Position numbers and translations under genes: made by a program. The notes under the pieces are model-generated. The model was not told where the DNA came from. It made no database searches and saw only the letters and a list, made by a program, of their open reading frames with translations. A stretch of DNA of 64,000 bases, taken from Streptomyces lincolnensis. Its GTDB lineage: Bacteria; Actinomycetota; Actinomycetes; Streptomycetales; Streptomycetaceae. How positions within the stretch are numbered: position 1 is the first letter of the stretch; every line of letters starts with the position of its first letter. The stretch is from assembly GCF_001685355.1 (NCBI RefSeq), contig NZ_CP016438.1, positions 2,170,001 through 2,234,000 on the forward strand, read 5' to 3'. Positions 50,101 to 59,826 of the stretch are shown piece after piece.

Positions 50101-51161
50101 AGCTCCTGCTCCTGCCTGCCGTGCTGCCCGTCGTACCGGCTGTCGTGCACCGTGTGCGGCGCGTGGTCGCCGTGCGCCTCGACCCCGTCGTACGCCGCCA
50201 GGGCCTCACGGGCGGCCTCACGGGCGCTGTCGGCGAGGTCGCGCGGCGAGACGATCCGGCCGTCCCGCCCGAGCCGCAGCGCGAGCCGCCGCAGGGACGT
50301 GGGATCCGGGGTCCGCAAGGTGATACGCAGGCCGCCGTCCGCGAGCTCATCCGCACTGTCGTGCGGGTAGTACTCCGCCACCCAGCGCCCGCCGGGACCG
50401 ACCTCGACGACGACCTCGGGGTCCTCCGCGGCCGGCTGCACCAGCCCCTCGGACAGGTCCCGCAGCTCGATCTCGGGCGGCGCGGACGGCTCGTCGAGGA
50501 TCCTGATCTCGGCGACCCGGTCGAGGCGGAAGGTGCGGCGCGCCTCCGAGCGGCGGCACCAGGCCTCCACATAGGTGTGACCGACGCTGACCAGCCGGAT
50601 CGGGTCGATCTCGCGCTCGGTGACCTCGTCCCGGGCGGGTGAGTAGTAGCGGATCCACAGGCGGCGCCGCTCGGAGATCGCCCGGTCGACGTCCGCGAAG
50701 ACGCCCCCCTCCGACTCGAAGGTCACCGACAGCCGTGCGCTGGCCCCCGCCTGCTCGCCGGCGGCGGTCTCCACCTTGGCCGTGGCCCGCAGCAGGGCCT
50801 GCCGGTCGCTCTCGCGCAGGCCGGGCAGGGTGGACACCGCGCGGGCTGCGACCAGCAGCGCGGTGGCCTCGTCGGCGGCGAGCCTCAGCGGCTCGGCCGT
50901 CTCCTCGCCGAGGGCGGCGGGGTTGTGCCACCAGATGCGCTCGCCGTCGGTGTCGATGTCGAGCAGGTCACCGCCGCGGAAGCTGGTGCCGCACATGGGC
51001 AGTACGTCGAGGTCGGAGACCAGTTCGTCCTCGGTGATCCCGAAGGCGCGGGCGACGTCCTCGACGCGGGCGCCGGGACGCTCCTTCAGATAGGTCACCA
51101 GGGAGAGCATCCGCCTGGTCTGGTCGATGGCGTTCACGGGCCTGACCGGTTTGCCTGCCAC
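50097..51161 (-). CDS. pafC: WYL-domain transcriptional regulator PafC
   Basis: A 354-residue protein with an N-terminal HTH (VTYLKERPGARVEDVARAFG), the WYL domain around ISERRRLWIRYYSPARDEV, with VGHTYVEAWCRRSEARRTFRLDR, and a C-terminal WCX region. With PafB it forms the heterodimer that activates the LexA/RecA-independent DNA-damage response in actinobacteria. GTG start at 51161. It is 19 nt after pafB. Confidence 0.93.
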   Translation of the reverse strand: MAGKPVRPVNAIDQTRRMLSLVTYLKERPGARVEDVARAFGITEDELVSDLDVLPMCGTSFRGGDLLDIDTDGERIWWHNPAALGEETAEPLRLAADEATALLVAARAVSTLPGLRESDRQALLRATAKVETAAGEQAGASARLSVTFESEGGVFADVDRAISERRRLWIRYYSPARDEVTEREIDPIRLVSVGHTYVEAWCRRSEARRTFRLDRVAEIRILDEPSAPPEIELRDLSEGLVQPAAEDPEVVVEVGPGGRWVAEYYPHDSADELADGGLRITLRTPDPTSLRRLALRLGRDGRIVSPRDLADSAREAAREALAAYDGVEAHGDHAPHTVHDSRYDGQHGRQEQEL

Positions 51162-51180
51162 AGTTCTCTTCCGTTCCCCC

Positions 51181-52134
51181 TCAGCCCTTGGCCACGGCGC
51201 GCAGCCGGTCCACCACGTCGGCCCGCAGTTCGGCGGGCTCCAGGACCACCACGTCCGGCCCGAACTCCACCAGCCAGGCGTCCAGGCCGTGGCCGTACGG
51301 AATCTCCAACTCGTCCCAGCCGGCTCCCAGTTCCCGCACCGCTGTGGCCTTCGCTCGCAGGGGGTACCCCGCGCCCGTGCGCAGTCTGATCAGCGCGGAG
51401 CGGTCGGCGGTCTCGCCCGCCCAGCTCGCGACGGTCTCGCGCACGGTGACGACGTCGGGCACCGGGGTGGTGAAGCGGCTGCCGCGCGAGCGCACCTTGC
51501 CGGTGATCCGGGACAGCCGGAACACCCGCTCGGCGCCCCGGTCGCGGTCGAAGCCCGCGAGGTACCAGTGGCCGCGCCAGCACTCCAGCGCCCACGGCTC
51601 GACATGCCGGGGCTCGGGGTGGGCGGCGGTGGCCTTGCGGTAGTCGAAGACGACCGGGCGGCGGTCGCGGCAGGCCAGCATCAGCGGCTCGAACGCGGCC
51701 TCGTGCACCGGGATGCGGGGCTCCAGGGCGCCGTGCGACTCGTAGGGGTCGACGTCCTCGGGCAGTCCGGCCGCGCGCAGCTTCTGGAGGGCGCCGCTGG
51801 CCGCGCCGGCGAGCCGGGCCTGCTGCCACACCTTGGCGGCCAGGCCCAGGGCGGCGGCCTCCTCGGCGTCCAGGGTGATGGGCGGCAGGCGGTTGCTGTC
51901 GCGACGGGCCAGGTAGCCGACCTCGCCGTCGAGGTTCTCCACCGTCTCGATGACCAGACCGAGTTCGCGCAGATCGTCCTTGTCGCGCTCGAACATCCGG
52001 TTGAAGGAGTCGTCGGTACTGGCTTCGAGGTAGGCCTCGATGGACTCACGCAGCTCACGCTTGCTCAGTGGCCGCCGCGTACCCAGCAGACACAGCGCGA
52101 GGTTCATCAGCCGCTCGGCCTTGGCAATGGCCAT
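51181..52134 (-). CDS. pafB: WYL-domain transcriptional regulator PafB
   Basis: A 317-residue PafB. HTH in the first 80 residues (RPLSKRELRESIEAYLE), WYL domain with ACRDRRPVVFDYRKATA and ALECWRGHWYLAGFDRDRGA, C-terminal WCX domain. The ATG at 52134 follows GAAGGG; an open extension to 52215 lacks family sequence. Adjacent pafC, and pafA a few genes away, reflect the historical Paf (proteasome accessory factor) naming. Confidence 0.93.
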   Translation of the reverse strand: MAIAKAERLMNLALCLLGTRRPLSKRELRESIEAYLEASTDDSFNRMFERDKDDLRELGLVIETVENLDGEVGYLARRDSNRLPPITLDAEEAAALGLAAKVWQQARLAGAASGALQKLRAAGLPEDVDPYESHGALEPRIPVHEAAFEPLMLACRDRRPVVFDYRKATAAHPEPRHVEPWALECWRGHWYLAGFDRDRGAERVFRLSRITGKVRSRGSRFTTPVPDVVTVRETVASWAGETADRSALIRLRTGAGYPLRAKATAVRELGAGWDELEIPYGHGLDAWLVEFGPDVVVLEPAELRADVVDRLRAVAKG

Positions 52135-52207
52135 CGACGCCCTTCGCCTCCCTATGGTGCTTACGGACGATGACCGTACCGCCCCGAAGTGGCGTGGCAA
52201 AAGCCGA

Positions 52208-52235
52208 GGGCCCATGCCCGGACAGGCATGGGCCC
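52208..52235. terminator. Hairpin terminator between fkbp and pafB
   Basis: GGGCCCATGCC (52208-52218) and GGCATGGGCCC (52225-52235) form a perfect 11-bp stem with a 6-nt loop, 31 bp beyond the FKBP stop on the minus strand. Confidence 0.8.
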
Positions 52236-52266
52236 CAGGTGATCGGGTCCGGTCGGATGTCGACGA

Positions 52267-52638
52267 TCAGACGCCGAGGAGGTCGACCACGAAGATCAGC
52301 GTCTCGCCGGGCTTGATCGCCGGGGTCGGGCTCTGGTTGCCGTAGGCGAGGTGCGCGGGGATGGTCAGCTGGCGGCGGCCGCCGACCTTCATGCCCTGCA
52401 CGCCCTGGTCCCAGCCCTTGATGACACGGCCGCCACCGAGCGGGAAGCGGAACGGCGTCCCGCGGTTCCAGCTGGCGTCGAACTCCTCGCCGGTGCTGAA
52501 GGCGACGCCCACGTAGTGGACGGTGACGGTCTGGCCCGCCTGCGCCACCTCGCCGTCGCCCTCCCAGATGTCCTTGATCTCCAGGTCCGCCGGGGGCTCG
52601 CCGCCCGGGAAGTCGATCTCGGGCTTGTCGATGCTCAC
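52267..52638 (-). CDS. FKBP-type peptidyl-prolyl cis-trans isomerase, cytoplasmic
   Basis: A 123-residue single-domain FKBP: VTVHYVGVAFSTGEEFDASW, GGGRVIKGWDQGVQGMKVGG and LTIPAHLAYGNQSP give the complete ligand pocket. No signal peptide. The GTG at 52638 has AGGAG 8 nt upstream. It follows the lipoprotein FKBP with a 60-nt gap, so they may be cotranscribed. Confidence 0.92.
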   Translation of the reverse strand: MSIDKPEIDFPGGEPPADLEIKDIWEGDGEVAQAGQTVTVHYVGVAFSTGEEFDASWNRGTPFRFPLGGGRVIKGWDQGVQGMKVGGRRQLTIPAHLAYGNQSPTPAIKPGETLIFVVDLLGV

Positions 52639-52698
52639 GTCTCTAGCTCCTGCTTGTGTACGGAAAGGCAACGGGCACAGTCTTACATCTCGGCGAGG

Positions 52699-53700
52699 TC
52701 ACATCTTCGCGAGGATGTCGACCGAGAAGACCAGGGTGGAGTCCTTCTTGATGCCGCTGTCGGCGGGCGGGTTGTCGCCGTAGCCGAGCTTCGGCGGGAT
52801 GGTGATGAGGACACGGCTGCCCACCTTCTTGCCGGTCAGTCCCTGCGCCCAGCCCTTGACGACCTGCTGGAGGGAGAACGACGTCAGCGAGCCGCTCTTG
52901 TACGACGAGTCGAACTCCTTGCCGCCCTCCCACAGCACGCCCTTGTACTGCACGAGCACGGTGCTGGTCGCGGCGACCTCCTCGCCATCACCCTCGATGA
53001 CGTAGTTCGCCACCAGCTTCGTCGGCGCGTCGGCCTTGGGGACCTCGATGGAGGGCGCCTTGCCGTCGGTGTTGGTGCCGACCTTGGGCAGGTCCGCGTT
53101 GTCCTGGGCGACGTCCGTGCCCTTGGCGGAGCTCTTGGAGTTGAACGTCTCCTTCAGGTCCACGACGAAGACCAGCGTGTCGGTGCCCTTGATGCCGGCC
53201 TGTGCCTGGCCCTGCTCGCCGTACCCCCAGGTGGGCGGCACGGAGAACTCGACGCGGCTGCCGGTCTTCTTGCCCGCCAGGGCGTACCGCCAGCCGTCGA
53301 TGATGCTGCCCGCGGCGAGCTGGATGAGCAGCGGCGCCTTGCGGTCGTAGGAGTTGTCGAAGACCTTCGCGGTGTCCCAGATCTGACCGAGGTAGTGGGC
53401 CTGGACGTAGTCGTTCTCGGCGACCGTGGTGCCGCTGCCCGCGACGAGCGTCTTGACCGCGAGGTCCTTCGAGGGGGCGCCGCCGCCCTTGGCGATGGTC
53501 GGCTTCTGGTCGAACTTCACGCCCGCGGTGACGGCCGGCAGGGGCCCGTCGACGATCTTCGGCGGCGCGGCCGACGCCCCGGCCGACGCCGAGGGCGACG
53601 CGCTGTCGCTCGCCTTACTCGAGTCGGACTTGTCGTCACCGCATGCGGAGAGCGTGGCAAGTCCTGCGGGTACGGCGATGAGAAGTGAGCGTCGGCGCAC
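52699..53700 (-). CDS. Lipoprotein with two tandem FKBP domains
   Basis: A 333-residue exported foldase. The lipoprotein signal is residues 1-20 with lipobox LSAC. A Ser/Ala-rich linker follows, then FKBP domain 1 (about 75-190, HYLGQIWDTAKVFDNSYD; WGYGEQGQ) and FKBP domain 2 (about 215-333, VQYKGVLWEGGKEFDSSY; LGYGDNPPADSGI). It probably assists folding outside the membrane. GTG start at 53700. It lies downstream of the pafA terminator. Confidence 0.92.
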   Translation of the reverse strand: MRRRSLLIAVPAGLATLSACGDDKSDSSKASDSASPSASAGASAAPPKIVDGPLPAVTAGVKFDQKPTIAKGGGAPSKDLAVKTLVAGSGTTVAENDYVQAHYLGQIWDTAKVFDNSYDRKAPLLIQLAAGSIIDGWRYALAGKKTGSRVEFSVPPTWGYGEQGQAQAGIKGTDTLVFVVDLKETFNSKSSAKGTDVAQDNADLPKVGTNTDGKAPSIEVPKADAPTKLVANYVIEGDGEEVAATSTVLVQYKGVLWEGGKEFDSSYKSGSLTSFSLQQVVKGWAQGLTGKKVGSRVLITIPPKLGYGDNPPADSGIKKDSTLVFSVDILAKM

Positions 53701-53762
53701 GGTGGGGGCCTCGTAATCGGTCGATCTTGTGATGGCGTGCGCGCAACTCTACGGCGTGAGAA

Positions 53763-53791
53763 GGGCGCCGTACGTGAAACGTACGGCGCCC
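53763..53791. terminator. Hairpin terminator downstream of pafA
   Basis: GGGCGCCGTACG-TGAAA-CGTACGGCGCCC, a perfect 12-bp stem with a 5-nt loop, between the pafA stop and the lipoprotein FKBP start. Confidence 0.85.
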
Positions 53792-53828
53792 GTGTTGCGT
53801 TCCGAATCCTTCTCCGGAAACGCTCCGC

Positions 53829-55190
53829 TCACATTCCGGCGATCAGCTTCTCGACCCGGTCGTCCACCGAACGGAAGGGGTCCTTGCACAACACGGTGCG
53901 TTGTGCCTGGTCGTTGAGCTTGAGGTGAACCCAGTCGACCGTGAAGTCACGGCGCTGTTCCTGCGCCCGCCGGATGAAGTCGCCGCGCAGGCGCGCCCGA
54001 GTGGTCTGCGGCGGAACCGACTTGCCCTCGAAGATCTTCAAGTCGTTGCAGATCCGGGCGGCTTGGCCCTTCTTCTCCAGCAGGTAGTACAGGCCACGAC
54101 GGCGGTGGATGTCGTGGTACGCGAGGTCTATCTGCGCGACCCTGGGGTGGGACATGGTCATGTTGTGCTTGGCCCGGTACCGCTCGATGAGCTGGTACTT
54201 CATCACCCAGTCGATCTCGGTGCCGATCCGGTCGAGGTCCTCGGCCTCGATCGCGTCCAGCGTGCGGCCCCACAGCTCCAGGACCTGCTCGACGGTGCCG
54301 GTGCGGATGCCGCGGCGCTCGCAGAAGTCCACGGCCTTCTCGTAGTACTCGCGCTGCACCTCCAGCGCGGAGGCCTCGCGGCCACTGGCCAGGCGCACCT
54401 TGCGCCGGCCGGTGATGTCGTGGCTGACCTCGCGGATCGCCCGGATCGGGTTCTCCAGGGTCAGGTCGCGCATCACGGTGCCCGCCTCGATCATGCGCAG
54501 CACCAGGTCGGTGGCGCCGACCTTGAGCAGCATGGTCGTCTCGGACATGTTGGAGTCGCCCACGATGACGTGCAGGCGGCGGTAGCGCTCGGCGTCCGCG
54601 TGCGGTTCGTCGCGGGTGTTGATGATCGGCCGGGAGCGGGTCGTCGCCGAGGAGACGCCCTCCCAGATGTGCTCGGCGCGCTGGCTGACGCAGTAGACCG
54701 CGCCGCGCGGGGTCTGCAACACCTTGCCGGCGCCGCAGAGCAGCTGCCTCGTGACGAGGAACGGAATGAGGATGTCCGCGAGTCGGGAGAACTCCCCGTG
54801 GCGTGCGACGAGATAGTTCTCGTGGCAGCCGTAGGAGTTGCCCGCCGAGTCGGTGTTGTTCTTGAAGAGGTAGACGTCGCCCGCGATTCCTTCCTCATGC
54901 AGGCGTCGTTCGGCGTCCACCAGGAGTCCTTCGAGAATGCGCTCGCCGGCCTTGTCGTGGGTGACCAGTTCGGTCACGTTGTCACATTCGGGTGTCGCGT
55001 ATTCCGGATGTGAGCCCACGTCGAGATAGAGGCGGGCGCCGTTTCGCAGAAAGACGTTGCTGCTGCGGCCCCATGACACGACACGGCGGAAGAGGTACCG
55101 CGCCACCTCGTCGGGAGACAGGCGGCGCTGTCCCCTGAACGTACACGTGACGCCGTACTCGTTCTCCAGCCCGAAAATGCGGCGGTCCAT
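53829..55190 (-). CDS. pafA: Pup-protein ligase PafA
   Basis: A 453-residue glutamine-synthetase-fold ligase starting [18 protein letters not shown], with [40 protein letters not shown] and [16 protein letters not shown]. It joins the C-terminal Glu of deamidated Pup to substrate lysines. Its genomic partners dop, pup, prcBA and arc lie 4-10 kb away. Ends before a strong terminator. Confidence 0.97.
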   Translation of the reverse strand: MDRRIFGLENEYGVTCTFRGQRRLSPDEVARYLFRRVVSWGRSSNVFLRNGARLYLDVGSHPEYATPECDNVTELVTHDKAGERILEGLLVDAERRLHEEGIAGDVYLFKNNTDSAGNSYGCHENYLVARHGEFSRLADILIPFLVTRQLLCGAGKVLQTPRGAVYCVSQRAEHIWEGVSSATTRSRPIINTRDEPHADAERYRRLHVIVGDSNMSETTMLLKVGATDLVLRMIEAGTVMRDLTLENPIRAIREVSHDITGRRKVRLASGREASALEVQREYYEKAVDFCERRGIRTGTVEQVLELWGRTLDAIEAEDLDRIGTEIDWVMKYQLIERYRAKHNMTMSHPRVAQIDLAYHDIHRRRGLYYLLEKKGQAARICNDLKIFEGKSVPPQTTRARLRGDFIRRAQEQRRDFTVDWVHLKLNDQAQRTVLCKDPFRSVDDRVEKLIAGM

Positions 55191-55199
55191 GACTGAACA

Positions 55200-56459
55200 T
55201 TACGCCCGATCCCCCGAGCTGAAACGGGGTTCGGCCGCACGGTTTGGATCATTTTCCGATGAAGAAGCAACCACGGCACCCCGGGCGGAAGTCACCAGGA
55301 CCCCTCCCGTGGCCAGCAGTACGAGCAGGGAGACGGCCCCCGCGGCCCCCGGGACGACGAAGCCCCACCCGGCCCCGCCCGCCTCGACGACCGGGCCCGT
55401 GAGGCCGGTTCCGGCGGCCGTGCCGACCGTGAAGGTCGTCACGAGCCAGGAGAACGCCTCGGTGACCGTCCCACGCGGCGCGTGCCGGTCGACCAGGACG
55501 AAGGCGCAGGCGATGACGGGCGCCAGGAAGACGCCGGCGAGGACCGTCAGCAGCGTCATGGCGACCGGGCCCGGCAGCAGCGTCAGCGGCAGGTAACACA
55601 CCGCCAGAAGCGCCACCAGGACCCGCAGTCGCCGCGCCGGCTCACCGGTCCACTGCCGCGCCCCGTAGACGACGCCGCCGATGAGGGCGCCGATGCCCAG
55701 GGCGGCCATCAGCCAGCCGTAGACGGCGTCACCGCCGTTGTCGTCCGCGTATGCCACGGAAGCCACCGTGATGGAGCCGAGCGCGATGCCGACGAACAGG
55801 AAGGCGCTCAGCATGGCGAGGAGGCCGGGCGAGCGCAGCGCGCCCAGCCAGTGGGCCTCGCGCGGCGCCGAGCGCCACGCGCGCGAGGGCGGCGAGACGA
55901 CCACCCAGAGCGCGCCGAGCACGCCGACGGCGTTCAGCACGAGCAGCGCCGCCCGCTCCGACCACAGCGACACGCACGCGGTCACCAGCAACGGCCCCAC
56001 CGCGAACATGACTTCCTGCGCCACGGCGTCCATCGCGTACGCCCTGTGCACCTGGTCCTCCCTGCGCAGGACGGAGGACCACAGCGCCCGCAGACCGCCC
56101 TCCAGGGGCGGTGTGAAGAGTCCCGCGGCGGCGACGGCCGCGTAGGCCAGGGGCAGCGGACCGATGCCGGCGAAGGCGAACACGGCCATGGCGAGGGCCG
56201 ACAGCACCGCCGCCGGCAGCTGGACACGCGGCTGTCCGTACAGGTCCACCAGCCGTCCGAGCACGGGCTGCCCCACGGCGTTGGCCACGGCGTACGCGGC
56301 CACCAGAGCGCCGGCCAGGCTGTAGGAACCGCCCTCGGCCCGCACGAACAGCATGATCGCGATCGCGGCTGTGGCGTTCGGCAGCCGGCCCACCAGCGTG
56401 CCCGCCAGCAGACGGGTCGCGTGTCGCGCCCTGAGGATCTCGAGGTATCCCACGGCCAT
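55200..56459 (-). CDS. Major facilitator superfamily transporter
   Basis: A 419-residue MFS protein with twelve spans, including AVGQPVLGRLVDLYGQPRVQ as the family's loop 2-3 signature. GGAGG lies 6 nt before the ATG at 56459. It is divergent from a LacI-type regulator (56562). Substrate unknown. In many streptomycetes this MFS/LacI pair sits between pafA and prcA (recall). Confidence 0.88.
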   Translation of the reverse strand: MAVGYLEILRARHATRLLAGTLVGRLPNATAAIAIMLFVRAEGGSYSLAGALVAAYAVANAVGQPVLGRLVDLYGQPRVQLPAAVLSALAMAVFAFAGIGPLPLAYAAVAAAGLFTPPLEGGLRALWSSVLRREDQVHRAYAMDAVAQEVMFAVGPLLVTACVSLWSERAALLVLNAVGVLGALWVVVSPPSRAWRSAPREAHWLGALRSPGLLAMLSAFLFVGIALGSITVASVAYADDNGGDAVYGWLMAALGIGALIGGVVYGARQWTGEPARRLRVLVALLAVCYLPLTLLPGPVAMTLLTVLAGVFLAPVIACAFVLVDRHAPRGTVTEAFSWLVTTFTVGTAAGTGLTGPVVEAGGAGWGFVVPGAAGAVSLLVLLATGGVLVTSARGAVVASSSENDPNRAAEPRFSSGDRA

Positions 56460-56474
56460 GCCCCGCCTCCAAGT

Positions 56475-56503
56475 GTTACGTATAACGTCCGCTCTCATAC
56501 GTA
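56475..56503. promoter_or_regulatory. Two TACGTA boxes, likely LacI-family operators
   Basis: TACGTA at 56477-56482 (within GTTA-CGTA-TAAC) and at 56498-56503 are 21 bp apart, two helical turns, in the divergent gap between the MFS gene and the LacI gene. The spacing suggests cooperative binding on one DNA face. Confidence 0.45.
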
Positions 56504-56561
56504 CCATGTGCGCTGTTCACCCGTCCATGCGAACGACCAGACAGAAGGGAGCGGACCCGCG

Positions 56562-57578
56562 GTGGCACGCAGCAGCACCCGCCCCACCAGCCGTGACGTC
56601 GCCCAGGCCGCCGGCGTCTCCCAGGCCGCGGTCTCCCTGGTGCTCGGCGACAAGTGGCGCGGCCGGGTGTCCGAGGCCACCGTCGAGCGCGTACGGCAGG
56701 CCGCGCGCGACCTCGGTTACCGACCCAACCTCGCCGCCCGCAACCTGCGCCTGGGCCGCACCCGCACGGTGCTGCTCGTGGTCCCGGCCCTGACGACCGA
56801 GTTCTTCGCCGGCGTCTACACCGGGGCCGCCCGGGTCGCCGCCGACCACGGCTTCGGTGTAGTGCTGTACCCGTCCCCCGAGGGCGTCGGCCCCGCCCGC
56901 GACCCCTTCGCCTCCGCCCAGGCCGCCCTGGACGGCGTCATCGCCTCCTCCATGGCCGCCGACGCCCTCACCGCGATCCGCGGCGACCAGCTGCCCCTGG
57001 TGATGCTCGACAGCGACCCCTCGGGAAGCCTCGGCGCGGCCACGGTCAACCTGGACATCACCGACGGCGTGCGGCAGGTCGCCGAGCATCTGCTGGGCCT
57101 CGGTCACCGCCGGTTCCTGCACCTCGCGGCCGACGTGCCGTCCTGGACCTTCGAGATCCGCGCGCGCGAGCTGGCGGCGCGCGTCGGGGCCGTCCCCGGC
57201 ACCTCCGTTCGCACCGCCCGCGCACCGATCTCCATCGAGGGCGCCCTGGCCGCCGCCGAGGCCGCCCTGGCCGCCGCCGGTCCCCGGCCCACCGCCCTGG
57301 TCTGCGACGACGACAAGCTCGCGGCCGGCGCCTACAAGGCCGTACGGCGGCTCGGTCTGCGTGTGCCCGACGACGTCTCCGTCACCGGCCTGGACGACCT
57401 GGCCCTGGCCACCGCCCTCGACCCGGAGCTGACCACCGTGCGCCTGGACGCCGAGCTGTTCGGCGAACGGGGCATGCGGGCCCTGCTGGCCGTCCTGGAG
57501 GGCCGCACGCCCGAGGCGGGGGACATTCCCGTCGAGTTGGTCGTACGGGGCTCCACGGCACCGCCGAGCGCCTCCTGA
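56562..57578 (+). CDS. LacI-family transcriptional regulator
   Basis: A 338-residue LacI protein: HTH and hinge at residues 8-65 (RDVAQAAGVSQAAVSLVLGD; DLGYRPNLAARNLR), then a two-lobed effector domain ending VTGLDDLALATALDPELTTV. GTG at 56562. It is divergent from the MFS gene, its probable target, and convergent with prcA. Confidence 0.92.
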   Translation: MARSSTRPTSRDVAQAAGVSQAAVSLVLGDKWRGRVSEATVERVRQAARDLGYRPNLAARNLRLGRTRTVLLVVPALTTEFFAGVYTGAARVAADHGFGVVLYPSPEGVGPARDPFASAQAALDGVIASSMAADALTAIRGDQLPLVMLDSDPSGSLGAATVNLDITDGVRQVAEHLLGLGHRRFLHLAADVPSWTFEIRARELAARVGAVPGTSVRTARAPISIEGALAAAEAALAAAGPRPTALVCDDDKLAAGAYKAVRRLGLRVPDDVSVTGLDDLALATALDPELTTVRLDAELFGERGMRALLAVLEGRTPEAGDIPVELVVRGSTAPPSAS

Positions 57579-57583
57579 ACGCC

Positions 57584-57617
57584 CTGTGCCCCGGCCGAGT
57601 CGGGGGCCGGGGCACAG
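57584..57617. terminator. Bidirectional terminator between lacI and prcA
   Basis: CTGTGCCCCGGCC (57584-57596) pairs perfectly with GGCCGGGGCACAG (57605-57617) around an 8-nt loop, placed between two convergent stop codons. Confidence 0.85.
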
Positions 57618-57644
57618 CGGGTTCAGCGGGTGGGGCGCACGGGG

Positions 57645-58382
57645 TCACTCCTCGTCGGAGCTCTCCGCCTCGGTGGTCGCTCCGCCGGCCTCCAGCAGAC
57701 GATCGAGCTGGCGGCCGACGATGCGCTTGAACTTGCGCTGCTGCGGACGCGTCCGGTCCAGCACCGCGACCTCCAGGCGCTCCGCGGGAATCTCCCGCTG
57801 CGAGCCGTTCGTCTCACGGGACAGGGCCTGCACGGCCAGTTGCAGTGCCTCGGCCAGGCTCATGCCGTCCTGGTGGCGCTGGTCCAGATAGCTGCTGATC
57901 AACTCGGCGTTGCCGCCGACCGCGACCGAGCCGTGCTCGTCCACGATCGAACCGTCGTGCGGCAGCCGGTAGATCTGGTCGCCGTCCGGCGTCTCCCCGA
58001 CCTCGGCCACGACCAGCTCCACCTCGTACGGCTTCTCGCCGGCCGAGGAGAAGATCGTGCCCAGCGTCTGGGCGTAGACGTTGGCGAGACCGCGGGCGGT
58101 CACGTCGTCACGGTCGTAGGTGTAGCCGCGCAGGTCCGCGTAGCGCACACCGCCGATCCGCAGGTTCTCGTACTCGTTGTACTTGCCGGCGGCGGCGAAG
58201 CCGATCCGGTCGTAGATCTCGCTGAACTTGTGCAGCGCGCGGGACGGGTTCTCGCCGACGAAGACAATGCCGTCGGCGTATTGCAGCACGACCAGGCTGC
58301 GGCCACGGGCGATGCCCTTGCGGGCGTACTCCGCCCGGTCGGCCATGGCCTGCTGGGGGGAGACATAGAACGGCGTCGACAC
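57645..58382 (-). CDS. prcA: 20S proteasome alpha subunit PrcA
   Basis: A 245-residue proteasome alpha subunit: [20 protein letters not shown] is the N-terminal gate region, then [20 protein letters not shown] and [24 protein letters not shown] core sequence. The C-terminal AESSDEE tail is acidic. GTG start at 58382 after AAGGGA. It is last of the pup-endo-prcB-prcA unit, 63 nt after prcB. Confidence 0.97.
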   Translation of the reverse strand: MSTPFYVSPQQAMADRAEYARKGIARGRSLVVLQYADGIVFVGENPSRALHKFSEIYDRIGFAAAGKYNEYENLRIGGVRYADLRGYTYDRDDVTARGLANVYAQTLGTIFSSAGEKPYEVELVVAEVGETPDGDQIYRLPHDGSIVDEHGSVAVGGNAELISSYLDQRHQDGMSLAEALQLAVQALSRETNGSQREIPAERLEVAVLDRTRPQQRKFKRIVGRQLDRLLEAGGATTEAESSDEE

Positions 58383-58445
58383 CGGTTATCCGTCCCTTTC
58401 TGTCGGAGTCACTGGATCACCTTCAACAAGAACCGAACCCGCCGG

Positions 58446-59291
58446 CTAGAGCAGCGCGGCCCGCGGGCCGTCGGGCTGCTCCAGGCGTCGCTCCAGGATC
58501 GAGCGGGCGATCTCGGAGGACTCGTCGTCGGTGAGACGGCGGAAGCCGTCCTCGGTGATCACGGTGACGATCGGGTAGATCCGGCGGGCGACATCGGGAC
58601 CACCGGTCGCCGAGTCGTCGTCAGCCGCGTCGTACAGGGCCTGCACCACGAGCATCGTGGCCTCGGCCTCGCTCAGACCGTCGTGGAAGAACTTCTTCAT
58701 GGCCCCGCGCGCGAAGACCGAGCCGGAACCGGTGGCGGCGAAGTTGTGCTCCTCGGAGCGGCCGCCGGTGACGTCGTAGGAGAAGATCCGGCCCCTGCCC
58801 CGGTCCACGTCGAACCCGGCGAAGAGCGGGACCACGGCCAGGCCCTGCATCGCCATTCCCAGGTTCGACCGGATCATGGTCGACAGCCGGTTCGCCTTGC
58901 CCTCCAGCGACAGCTGGGCGCCCTCGACCTTCTCGAAGTGCTCCAGCTCCAGCTGGAAGAGCTTGACCATCTCGACGGCCAGGCCGGCGGTACCGGCGAT
59001 GCCCACCGCCGAGTACTCGTCCGCCGGGAACACCTTCTCGATGTCCCGCTGCGCGATGACATTCCCCATCGTGGCCCGCCGGTCACCGGCGAGCACGACA
59101 CCGCCGGGGAACGTCACGGCCACGATCGTGGTGCCGTGCGGCGCCTCGATCACGCCCTGGGTGGGCGGCAGTTGCCGGTTGCCCGGCAGGATCTCCGGCT
59201 GGTGCTCCGACAGGAAATCCATGAAGGACGACGATCCAGGCGTCAGGAAGGCAGCCGGTAGACGCCCGGTGCTACGAGTGTTGGCTTCCAC
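58446..59291 (-). CDS. prcB: 20S proteasome beta subunit PrcB
   Basis: A 281-residue proteasome beta subunit. A propeptide of 53 residues ends at Gly53, and Thr54 in [18 protein letters not shown] becomes the N-terminal catalytic nucleophile. Lys and Asp partners are expected in the [20 protein letters not shown] region. The GTG at 59291 has GGAAGGAA upstream. Its first 49 bp overlap the end of the endonuclease VII-like gene. Confidence 0.97.
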   Translation of the reverse strand: MEANTRSTGRLPAAFLTPGSSSFMDFLSEHQPEILPGNRQLPPTQGVIEAPHGTTIVAVTFPGGVVLAGDRRATMGNVIAQRDIEKVFPADEYSAVGIAGTAGLAVEMVKLFQLELEHFEKVEGAQLSLEGKANRLSTMIRSNLGMAMQGLAVVPLFAGFDVDRGRGRIFSYDVTGGRSEEHNFAATGSGSVFARGAMKKFFHDGLSEAEATMLVVQALYDAADDDSATGGPDVARRIYPIVTVITEDGFRRLTDDESSEIARSILERRLEQPDGPRAALL

Positions 59292-59761
59292 GCGATTCCT
59301 TCCAAGTAAGCGGCGGCCCGACGGACGGCGTCGGGGTCATCTCCCAACTTGCCGATGGCCGAATTGCAGTTGAAGCACAGTACGCCTCGGACCCTACCCG
59401 TCTTGTGGCAGTGATCCACATGAACGGCAGGAGCCTTTAGACAGATCACGCAGAGCCCCATCTGAGACGCGACCATCTCGTCACGCTCGGCTTCGGTGAG
59501 GCCGTAGTGGCGCTTCAGGTGGCCTGCGCGCCCCTTGATCGCCTTACATGACTTGCAGAGTGTCGCGAAACCATCCGAAGCGCTGCGATTGCGCGTCCAC
59601 TCACTGTGCGGTTTGATCTCGCCGCACGTACGGCAGTACTTGTGGCCGACGGGTACATCCACTCGCGGCCGAACGTTGCGCCCCTTGGCCACCTGCCGCG
59701 CCTTATTGCTTGCGAAGGCTGTCCGCGGCTTGTCCTCCTTGCACCGCGGACAGCTCTTCAC
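59243..59761 (-). CDS. Endonuclease VII (HNH/ββα-Me) domain protein in the proteasome operon
   Basis: A 172-residue protein of the recombination endonuclease VII family: two N-terminal CxxC motifs ([29 protein letters not shown]), a third CKSC, then [19 protein letters not shown] and [18 protein letters not shown], the zinc-bound His-Me active site of T4 gp49-like nucleases. The start is taken at GTG 59761. The 3' end overlaps prcB by 49 bp. Codon use is less GC-biased than its neighbours. The same order occurs in S. coelicolor (SCO1646-1643, recall). Why a nuclease sits here is unknown. Confidence 0.88.
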   Translation of the reverse strand: MKSCPRCKEDKPRTAFASNKARQVAKGRNVRPRVDVPVGHKYCRTCGEIKPHSEWTRNRSASDGFATLCKSCKAIKGRAGHLKRHYGLTEAERDEMVASQMGLCVICLKAPAVHVDHCHKTGRVRGVLCFNCNSAIGKLGDDPDAVRRAAAYLEGIAWKPTLVAPGVYRLPS

Positions 59762-59826
59762 GCCTTGCTCTTCTTGCACTCGAAGCCCCGTCAGCCACAA
59801 ACCTTCGATTCGAAGGGAAAAGCGGC

